A stretch of 15,104 nt of DNA from Stenotrophomonas sp. (GTDB lineage Bacteria > Pseudomonadota > Gammaproteobacteria > Xanthomonadales > Xanthomonadaceae), in contig DMZT01000355.1 in assembly GCA_003484865.1 (NCBI GenBank), forward strand, positions 4,352 to 19,455. Direction: 5' to 3'. Made by a program: the position numbers and the translations under genes. The notes under the pieces are model-generated. The model ran no database searches and had not been told where the DNA came from. It worked only from the letters and a program-made list of their open reading frames with translations. Each line of letters opens with the position of its first letter. The first letter of the stretch is position 1. Positions 1-5,101 of this stretch are shown here, piece by piece.

Positions 1-180
1 GGTGGCGGATGCGTGCCCGGCCAGTGCGCCGTAGCCGCCGTAGAGCAGGTCATCCAGCGCATCCAGGCTTGGGGCCAGTTGCCAGTCCTCGCTGGCCATG
101 AACACGCGGTTGATCTCGGCGTAGAAGCCGGCGATGTCGTGGATGGCGCTTCCATCCAGCACCAGGGTGGGGCCGGTCAT
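1..180 (-). CDS. Barstar-family ribonuclease inhibitor (partial, N-terminal 60 residues)
   Basis: The reverse strand encodes 60 residues from an ATG at 180 before the window ends, so the C-terminus is missing. The stretch SLDALDDLLYGGYGAL at residues 38-53 matches the barstar core, in which the segment NLDALWDCL supplies the helix that plugs the barnase active site. A tryptophan at residue 33 lies a few residues before it, as in the family. Barstars are small cytoplasmic proteins of about 90 residues that block a secreted ribonuclease until export. No ribonuclease gene is visible here; it may lie beyond the left edge or be absent. The upstream frame is closed by a TGA, leaving a GTG about 15 codons earlier as the only other plausible start. 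The ATG overlaps the stop codon of a possible 24-codon leader ORF, which may drive its translation. Family call fairly sure; partner unknown. Confidence 0.72.
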   Translation of the reverse strand, partial: MTGPTLVLDGSAIHDIAGFYAEINRVFMASEDWQLAPSLDALDDLLYGGYGALAGHASAT

Positions 181-251
181 GCCGAGCTCGGCGCGTGCAG
201 GTGCTGCATGCACCGGACGATGGTTGTCGACGGCAGGGTGGGTTCATGCAT
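177..251 (-). CDS. Possible 24-residue leader peptide coupled to the barstar gene
   Basis: An ATG at 251 (reverse strand) opens 24 codons ending in TGA at 177-179, which overlaps the barstar ATG as ATGA. A GAGGA Shine-Dalgarno-like sequence (complement of 261-265) lies 9 bases before the ATG, whereas the barstar ATG has no clear ribosome-binding site of its own. This is the layout expected for translational coupling. The peptide is rich in threonine, serine, histidine and proline and resembles no family I recognise. It may simply be chance in GC-rich DNA. Confidence 0.25.
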   Translation of the reverse strand: MHEPTLPSTTIVRCMQHLHAPSSA

Positions 252-280
252 CGGCAGCAGTCCTCGTGACGCGTTTGGTG

Positions 281-314
281 GGTGACCGCCCGAGACGCGA
301 CGTGGGCGGTCACC
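281..314. repeat. Perfect 11-bp inverted repeat with 12-base loop
   Basis: GGTGACCGCCC (281-291) and GGGCGGTCACC (304-314) are exact reverse complements separated by 12 bases. There is no T-run on either side, so it is not a normal intrinsic terminator. It sits about 30 bases upstream of the possible leader ORF of the barstar gene and would lie in that transcript's 5' region. It could be an operator, an RNA hairpin or a decayed terminator. Confidence 0.55.
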
Positions 315-381
315 ACGGCAGGTTCCAGCAATGGATTGTGCGGGCAACACGGTGATGTTCGACGCTGTTCTGCTCGTGGTG

Positions 382-396
382 CACTGCAGCGCAGTG
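382..396. promoter_or_regulatory. Palindromic candidate operator upstream of the citE-like gene
   Basis: CACTGC (382-387) and GCAGTG (391-396) are exact reverse complements around AGC. The symmetry continues imperfectly to 379 and 399 (7 of 9 positions per arm). It lies about 95 bases before the lyase start and just upstream of the AT-richer promoter-like segment, a usual place for an operator. The binding protein is unknown. Confidence 0.35.
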
Positions 397-404
397 TGCG
401 GTCA

Positions 405-424
405 AAACAAATGCTATCCAATGA
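405..424 (+). promoter_or_regulatory. Candidate promoter/operator element, copy 1 (shared with the TonB-receptor leader)
   Basis: AAACAAATGCTA at 405-416 recurs with one mismatch at 4894-4905, and TGAA follows after 5 bases in both copies. The spacing also gives a LysR-type T-N11-A pair (T412, A424), although that pattern alone is very common. TGCTATCC could also be read as a weak extended -10 box. The copy lies 76-87 bases before the lyase ATG. Confidence 0.35.
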
Positions 425-491
425 ATGTCCGGGACCGCACTTTTAAAGGGCTTCCAATTCTGCAGACTGCGCGGGTTGATGAGGGAAAACC

Positions 492-1349
492 ATGCGTAGC
501 AAGCTGTTCGTCCCCGGCGCCCGACCGGAACTGTTCGACAAGGCCATGGCCGGCGAGGCCGATGCGCTCTCTTTCGACCTGGAGGATTCGGTGCCCGAGG
601 CCGGCAAGGCCCAGGCCCGCGACCAGGTCGCCGGCTTCCTGCGCCGCGTGCGGGGCGGCGCCGGTGACAAGCAGTTGATCGTGCGCAGCAACGGTACCGA
701 CAGCGCCCATTTCGGCGCGGACCTGGATGCCGTGGCGCTCCCCGGTGTGGACTTGCTCAACCTGCCCAAGATTGAATCGGTGGCGCAGCTGCTGGCGGCC
801 ATCGTACGGCTGGAACAGGCTGAGCAGCGCAACGGCGTGACGCGCCCGATCGGGCTGCTGATCAACATCGAAACCCCCAAGGCCCTGCGCATCGCCGCCG
901 AACTGGCCGGCGCGCACCCGCGCGTGGCCGGATTGCAGTTGGGACTGGGCGACCTGTTTTCGCCCAACGGCATCGACCGTGAGCCGAGCAATGTGCATGC
1001 CACGCTGTTCGCGCTGCGGTTGGCGGCCGCCGAAGCCCAGGTGTTCGCCTGCGACGGCGCATTTCCGGACGTGGCTGACAGCGACGGCTTCCTGGCCGAG
1101 GCGCAGATGGCCCGGCAGTTGGGCTTCATCGGCAAAAGCTGCATCCACCCGCGCCAGGTTGCCCTGGCCAACGCCACCTTCAGCGTGCCGCCGGCGATGC
1201 TCGCGGAGGCGCAGCGGATTGTTGCCGCCGCCGCCGGTGCCGAAGGGCAGGGACACGGCGCGTTCCTGTTTGAAGGCCGGATGATCGACCTGCCGTACCT
1301 GCGCCGTGCTCAAGCCCTGCTTGCCGCGTCTTCTACCCCGGTTACCTGA
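492..1349 (+). CDS. CitE-like lyase, HpcH/HpaI aldolase/citrate lyase family
   Basis: This 285-residue cytoplasmic enzyme carries the family's motifs in order: FDLEDSV (28-34), VRSN (64-67), LPKIES (91-96), NIETPKAL (125-132), GLGDLF (151-156) and GKSCIHPRQ (214-222). E127 and D154 are the expected Mg2+ ligands and R65 the expected substrate/CoA-contacting arginine. Family members form or break the C-C bond of 3-hydroxyacyl-CoA thioesters such as citramalyl-CoA, malyl-CoA or citryl-CoA; the length fits stand-alone members. The start has a GAGGG site 6 bases upstream. No citrate lyase alpha/gamma subunits are nearby, so a citrate lyase role is unlikely. The CaiB-type CoA-transferase at 13872 could supply the CoA ester. 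Exact substrate unknown: a citramalyl-CoA or HMG-CoA-like compound would fit, but this is inference. Confidence 0.88.
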   Translation: MRSKLFVPGARPELFDKAMAGEADALSFDLEDSVPEAGKAQARDQVAGFLRRVRGGAGDKQLIVRSNGTDSAHFGADLDAVALPGVDLLNLPKIESVAQLLAAIVRLEQAEQRNGVTRPIGLLINIETPKALRIAAELAGAHPRVAGLQLGLGDLFSPNGIDREPSNVHATLFALRLAAAEAQVFACDGAFPDVADSDGFLAEAQMARQLGFIGKSCIHPRQVALANATFSVPPAMLAEAQRIVAAAAGAEGQGHGAFLFEGRMIDLPYLRRAQALLAASSTPVT

Positions 1350-1434
1350 TTGCGGTATCGGGATGCATCGACCACTGTCTCTTACCTGCGCTCTTGCCGG
1401 CTTCGGCGTTGCCGCACTTTTTCCGGGTAATTTC

Positions 1435-3882
1435 ATGCACAAGCCTGCACCGTCCGCGTTTCTTTCCACTGTGCTCCGGCGCTGCGCGCGCAGCGTGCGG
1501 CTGGTTGCCGCCGCTGTCCTGCTTGCCGGCAGTGGCGCCGTGGCCGCCGAGAGCCTGACTACGGTGGCGGCCGGCAACCTGCCGGCATTGCCGGCGCAGA
1601 TCGCACCGGGCGGGCTGGTACATGTGGACGGGCGCCTGGTGGCACTCGGCCATGACGGTGCCTGGGAACTGCGCGCCGACAACAAAGCGTGGGATGCGTT
1701 GCCGGCGCCGGCCGCCGGGCAGCTGGACGGGCTTGAGGGCAGTGTCAGCGCGGCCGGGCGCACCTATCTGCTGCAGGGCCGGGATGCGCTCGGCGACCGC
1801 CTGCAGCCGGTGGTCCTGAACAACGGCGCGCTGGTTTTCGGCGCGGCCATTGCGCTGCCTGAGCCGCTGCGCAACGCGCGGGCGGCCACCTTTGGTGACG
1901 CGCTATATCTGGTGGGCACCGATGCGGCTGGCAGCGCCCAGCTCTACCGCCGTCCCGCGGCGGCAGGCACCGCCACTTGGCAGCATCTGGAGGACTTGCC
2001 GCAGCAGGGGGTTGCCAGCGCATTGCAGGCGCAGAAAGGCGCGCTGTACCTGGGCCTGGCCACCAGCGCGGGCAGCGATCAGCTGTGGCGCCGCAACGTC
2101 GACGCCAGCTGGCAGCAGGTCGCGTCGCCGGACGGCACGATCGTGGCCGGCTCGATGCGCGCGCTGGGCCAGGCGCATCTGCTGATGCTGGTGAAGGACG
2201 GCAGCGGCATGACCCAGGCGCGCACTTTCCACACGATCACCGATGCGTGGACGACGCTGGAGATGCCCGTGGCGGCCGATCCGCAGGCAGTCACCGCGTG
2301 GGGTAACGGACTGGCCTGGGCCAGCGCGGGCGCCACCGGCAGCCAGCTCCAGTACGCCGAAATGCAGGGCGGCAAGCACCTGCTGCGCTGGCTGGACTGG
2401 ACGGTGATCGGCATCTACCTGCTGGCCATGCTCGGCATGGGCTTCTACTTCTACCTCAAGGATCAGAACGCTTCCACGGCGGACTTCTTCGTCGGCGGGC
2501 GCTCGATTCCGTTCTGGGCGGCCGGCATCAGCCTGTATGCCACCAACACCAGTTCGATCAGCTTCATCGCCATCCCGGCCAAAGCCTTCGATACCAACTG
2601 GCAGTACCTGACCAACAACCTGATCGCGGTCGTCGGCCTTATGTTCGTGGCGGTCTGGATCGTGCCGCTGCTGCGCCGGCTGGACCTGATGAGCGTGTTC
2701 TCCTACCTGGAAACCCGCTTCCACCCGGCGATCCGCATGCTGTCCAGCGCACTGTGCATCGTGATGCAGATCGGTAGCCGCATGAGCGTGATCCTGTTCC
2801 TGCCGGCGCTGGCGATCTCCACCATTACCGGCGTGGACGTGGTCTGGTCGATCATGCTGATGGGCGTGTTCACCATCATCTACTCCACCGTCGGCGGTTC
2901 CAAGGCGGTGATCTGGACCGACGTGGTGCAGGTGATCGTGATGTTCGGCGGCGCGCTGTTCGCGATCGGCTTCATCTTCCTGCAGACCGGTGGCGACATG
3001 CCGCAGCTGCTCAGTGCGGCTGCGGCGGAAGACAAGACCAAGCTGTTTGATTTCAGCTTCGACCTGACCAAGGCCACGGTGTGGGGCTTCATCTTCCTGG
3101 TCGTGTTCGATGTGGTGCTGACCTTCCCGAAGGACCAGGTGCTGATGCAGCGCACCTTGTCCACGCGTTCGGACAAGGAAGCCGGGCGATCGATCTGGGC
3201 ATTCGCCGCCATCATGATTCCCGGCGGCTTCGTGTTCTACGGCATCGGTACGGCCCTGTGGATGTACTACCGCAACAATCCCGAGCGCCTGAATCCGCTG
3301 CTGCCGATCGATGCGACCTTCCCGCTGTTCATCGCCGCCGAGCTGCCGGCCGGCGTCACCGGGCTGATCATCGCCGGCATCTTCGCCGCGGCGATGTCGA
3401 CCCTGTCGAGCATCATCAACTCGATCTCGACCCTGGTCTCGGTGGATTTCTACCAGAAACTGGTCAAGGACCCGAACGAGAAAACCGCCGTGCGCGTGGC
3501 CGAATGGTCCGGCGTGGGCGTGGGCCTGATCGGCATCGGCATCGCGCTGGTGATGAGCCGCTATGACATCCATTCGCTGTTCGATGTTTCCATCGAACTG
3601 GCCGGTCTGCTCGGCGGTGGTTTTGCCGGCGCCTACACGTTGGGGATGTTCACCCGCCGCGCCAACGCGCCGGGCGTGGCGATCGGTGTGGCCGGCTCGA
3701 TCCTGATCACGCTGGTCTGCTGGACCATGGACCTGGTGCACCCGTACTTCTATCTGGCGATCTCGATCCTGCTGTGCATCGTGATCGGCTACGTGGCCAG
3801 CCTGTTCTTCCCGGCGCCCACCCGCTCGCTGAAGGGGCTGACCATCTACCGCGATACCCCGGCCGAAGCGGCAGCCCCATGA
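1435..3882 (+). CDS. Sodium/solute symporter (SSS family) with N-terminal periplasmic kelch-like domain
   Basis: The 815-residue product has three parts. Residues 1-38 form a signal/anchor (basic start, then a LVAAAVLLAGSGAVA-type core). Residues about 40-315 are a soluble domain with repeated blade-like units (for example ARAATFGDALYLVGT), as in kelch beta-propellers. From about residue 319 it is a full SSS transporter with some 13 membrane helices. FFVGGRSIPFW (350-360) and AMSTLSSIINS (653-663) are typical of the SGLT/SSS fold. Members use the Na+ gradient to import sugars, organic acids or vitamins. Fused kelch domains occur in transporters near sialic-acid mutarotase-like genes, so the domain may bind or epimerise the substrate. 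The chosen ATG gives the best signal peptide but has a weak ribosome-binding site; in-frame ATGs at 1306 and 1363 are alternatives. It follows the lyase gene by 85 bases. Confidence 0.87.
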   Translation: MHKPAPSAFLSTVLRRCARSVRLVAAAVLLAGSGAVAAESLTTVAAGNLPALPAQIAPGGLVHVDGRLVALGHDGAWELRADNKAWDALPAPAAGQLDGLEGSVSAAGRTYLLQGRDALGDRLQPVVLNNGALVFGAAIALPEPLRNARAATFGDALYLVGTDAAGSAQLYRRPAAAGTATWQHLEDLPQQGVASALQAQKGALYLGLATSAGSDQLWRRNVDASWQQVASPDGTIVAGSMRALGQAHLLMLVKDGSGMTQARTFHTITDAWTTLEMPVAADPQAVTAWGNGLAWASAGATGSQLQYAEMQGGKHLLRWLDWTVIGIYLLAMLGMGFYFYLKDQNASTADFFVGGRSIPFWAAGISLYATNTSSISFIAIPAKAFDTNWQYLTNNLIAVVGLMFVAVWIVPLLRRLDLMSVFSYLETRFHPAIRMLSSALCIVMQIGSRMSVILFLPALAISTITGVDVVWSIMLMGVFTIIYSTVGGSKAVIWTDVVQVIVMFGGALFAIGFIFLQTGGDMPQLLSAAAAEDKTKLFDFSFDLTKATVWGFIFLVVFDVVLTFPKDQVLMQRTLSTRSDKEAGRSIWAFAAIMIPGGFVFYGIGTALWMYYRNNPERLNPLLPIDATFPLFIAAELPAGVTGLIIAGIFAAAMSTLSSIINSISTLVSVDFYQKLVKDPNEKTAVRVAEWSGVGVGLIGIGIALVMSRYDIHSLFDVSIELAGLLGGGFAGAYTLGMFTRRANAPGVAIGVAGSILITLVCWTMDLVHPYFYLAISILLCIVIGYVASLFFPAPTRSLKGLTIYRDTPAEAAAP

Positions 3883-3975
3883 CCAGCACCGTTGAGGCGC
3901 CGGCGCACGGGCCATTGGTCCAATCGCATTGCGCCAGTGGCTCGTGTAGGTTGCTCACGCGCTGAGAGGTAATCC
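3883..3975. promoter_or_regulatory. LysR gene leader with ATTGG-T-CCAAT palindrome
   Basis: This 93-base gap holds an 11-base palindrome at 3914-3924 (ATTGG, T, CCAAT), a candidate autoregulatory site for the LysR gene that follows. A GAGAGG ribosome-binding site at 3964-3969 is 6 bases before the GTG start. No terminator follows the symporter gene, so read-through into the regulator is possible. Confidence 0.35.
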
Positions 3976-4857
3976 GTGGAAACCCAGTTCCTGAGTACGT
4001 TCGTAACAGTGGTGGACCGCGGCTCGATGGCTGCCGCGGCCCGCTCGCTGCATATCACCCCGGCCGCGGTCGCCCAGCAGATCCGCACGCTGGAACGTGA
4101 ACTCGGCGCGCCGCTGATCGCCCGCGCCGGGCGCACCGTCAGCGTCACCGAGGACGGCGCGCGCATCCTGCAGCGGGCGCGCGACCTGCTGCGCCAGGTG
4201 GCCGACCTTCGCAGCGTGGCCAACGAAAACGACCTGGCCGGCGAGCTGCGGCTGGGCGCGTGCCCGACCGCGCTGGCCGGCCTGCTGCCGGACATCCTGT
4301 CGCGGATGGTGGCGACGTTCCCGCAGATCAACGTCTTCATCAAGCCGGGCTACTCGGCCGATCTGTACCGGGCGGTGGAGGCTGGCGATCTGGATGCGGC
4401 GATGGTGCTGCAGGCCCCCTTCGCGCTGCCCAAGACCTGCAAGTGGCAGCAGCTGCGCGAAGAACCGCTGGTGGTGCTGGCGCCGGCCCATCTGGGCAGC
4501 CGTGACCCGCACGAGCTGCTGCGCGAGCAGCCGTTGATCCGCTACGACCGCCACGAATGGGGCGGTCGCCTCGCCGATGACTACCTGCGACAGGCCGGGA
4601 TCGTGCCGCGCGAGCGGTTCGAGCTCAATGCACTCAACGCCATCGCGGTCATGGTCGACCGCGGGCTGGGCGTGTCACTGGTGCCGGATTGGGCCAAGCC
4701 CTGGCCGGAAGGCTTGAATGTCGTGCGCATTCCCTTGCCGCAGTGCAGCGAACCGCGCCGGATTGGCGTGGTCTGGTCGCGTTCGTCGGTGCGCATCCGC
4801 CTGGTGAACGTGTTGCTGGAGGAAGCGCGCGTCGCATTGACCGAGCCGCAACGCTGA
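3976..4857 (+). CDS. LysR-family transcriptional regulator
   Basis: The 293-residue product starts at a GTG with a good GAGAGG site. Residues 3-62 form the LysR winged helix-turn-helix: FLSTFVTVVDRGSMAAAARSL, then an ITPAAVAQQI recognition helix and the TLERELGAPLIAR wing entry. Residues about 88-290 form the periplasmic-binding-protein-like effector domain, beginning GELRLGACPT and containing GDLDAAMV and the MVDRGLGVSLVPDW segment typical of the second subdomain. Such proteins bind DNA as tetramers at T-N11-A sites and respond to a small metabolite, often from the pathway they control. It is unusual for an autoregulated LysR in being co-oriented with its neighbours. It probably controls the transporter, receptor and enzyme genes around it. 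Effector unknown. Confidence 0.93.
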   Translation: METQFLSTFVTVVDRGSMAAAARSLHITPAAVAQQIRTLERELGAPLIARAGRTVSVTEDGARILQRARDLLRQVADLRSVANENDLAGELRLGACPTALAGLLPDILSRMVATFPQINVFIKPGYSADLYRAVEAGDLDAAMVLQAPFALPKTCKWQQLREEPLVVLAPAHLGSRDPHELLREQPLIRYDRHEWGGRLADDYLRQAGIVPRERFELNALNAIAVMVDRGLGVSLVPDWAKPWPEGLNVVRIPLPQCSEPRRIGVVWSRSSVRIRLVNVLLEEARVALTEPQR

Positions 4858-4893
4858 CACCACGGGTTTTCGCGCGGTGCGCGGTGCGAAGCG

Positions 4894-4915
4894 AAACAAA
4901 TCCTAGGCTTTGAAC
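4894..4915 (+). promoter_or_regulatory. Candidate promoter/operator element, copy 2
   Basis: AAACAAATCCTA (4894-4905) matches 405-416 at 11 of 12 positions, and TGAA again follows after 5 bases. T4901 and A4913 give the LysR-type T-N11-A spacing. It lies about 200 bases before the receptor start, so if it marks a promoter the transcript would carry a long untranslated leader. Confidence 0.35.
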
Positions 4916-4939
4916 ATACCTGAGCGCAGTTCTATCGCC

Positions 4940-5041
4940 ATGACGCCGCGCCTAGGCTCTCGCCTCGTTGCCGGACAGGACGTGGAGACCCGCAAGGGAA
5001 CCGCATCGACCGGCGGAAGGGCGAAAGCCCACGCGCGTCAT
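4940..5041 (+). ncRNA. Candidate structured 5' leader RNA (possible riboswitch-like element)
   Basis: Hand folding gives a closing helix ATGACG(c)CGCG 4940-4950 with CGCGCGTCAT 5032-5041 (10 pairs, one bulge). Inside, GCCGG 4970-4974 pairs with CCGGC 5010-5014. Within that, GTGG 4982-4985 pairs with CCGC 5001-5004 (one G-U), and CCC 4989-4991 with GGG 4996-4998 around a GCAA loop. A second hairpin, GGGC 5019-5022 with GCCC 5027-5030, has a GAAA loop. Two GNRA tetraloops in one multi-branched fold favour a real RNA, but GC-rich DNA folds easily. I match it to no known riboswitch class. Confidence 0.4.
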
Positions 5042-5053
5042 CGGTGGCGACGG

Positions 5054-5101
5054 CTCCCCGGCCGGCTGTCCCGCATTTCCTTTTTTGGGGGGGAGAAACG
5101 A
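5054..5101 (+). promoter_or_regulatory. Ribosome-binding region with T6-G7 tract and upstream anti-Shine-Dalgarno
   Basis: The ribosome-binding site GGGGAG (5090-5095), 6 bases before the ATG at 5102, is preceded by six T (5081-5086) and seven G (5087-5093). CTCCCC at 5054-5059 is its exact complement and could mask it in a hairpin. This is the sort of arrangement a translational switch would use. The homopolymer run could also vary in length by slippage. Confidence 0.4.

Larger units (their letters stand above)
252..491. other. Divergent intergenic region between barstar and citE-like genes
   Basis: These 240 bases separate two diverging genes and hold no convincing ORF. From left to right I see an 11-bp perfect inverted repeat (281-314), a short CAAT-GG-ATTG palindrome (329-338), a CACTGC-AGC-GCAGTG palindrome (382-396) and an AT-richer stretch around 400-420 that carries the motif shared with the TonB-receptor leader. 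A GAGGG ribosome-binding site at 481-485 serves the gene at 492. The concentration of palindromes suggests that expression of one or both genes is regulated from here. Confidence 0.6.
4858..5101 (+). promoter_or_regulatory. Long structured leader of the TonB-receptor gene
   Basis: No convincing gene lies in these 244 bases; although the receptor frame stays open back to 4910, the upstream part reads as basic, low-quality protein and precedes an evident signal peptide. The region holds the shared 12-base motif (4894-4905), two copies of CCTAGGCT (4902-4909 and 4951-4958), a folded RNA candidate (4940-5041), a CTCCCC stretch able to pair with the ribosome-binding site, and a T6-G7 run just before the start. 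Confidence 0.55.

Noticed and set aside
492..1349. Citrate lyase beta subunit proper (citE)
   Set aside because: No citD, citF, citC or citG-like genes are nearby; the sequence fits the broader stand-alone CitE-like group.
1350..1434. Possible terminator between the lyase and symporter genes (GC hairpin plus TTTTT near 1417)
   Set aside because: Only 4-bp stems can be drawn before the T-run, too weak to call.
1903..3915. Reverse-strand open frame of 670 codons opposite the symporter
   Set aside because: High GC at third positions keeps the antisense frame open. The product is a charged, low-complexity H/R/D/Q-rich string with no domain, while the + strand encodes a complete transporter.
3879..3965. 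28-codon ORF overlapping the symporter stop as ATGA and ending just before the LysR gene
   Set aside because: The overlap looks like coupling, but there is no ribosome-binding site signal beyond chance, no recognisable peptide, and the region also holds a palindrome that better explains it. Conservation would change this view.
4910..5101. 64-codon N-terminal extension of the TonB receptor
   Set aside because: It would bury the clear signal peptide at 5102, lacks a ribosome-binding site and reads as basic non-domain sequence overlapping the folded RNA.
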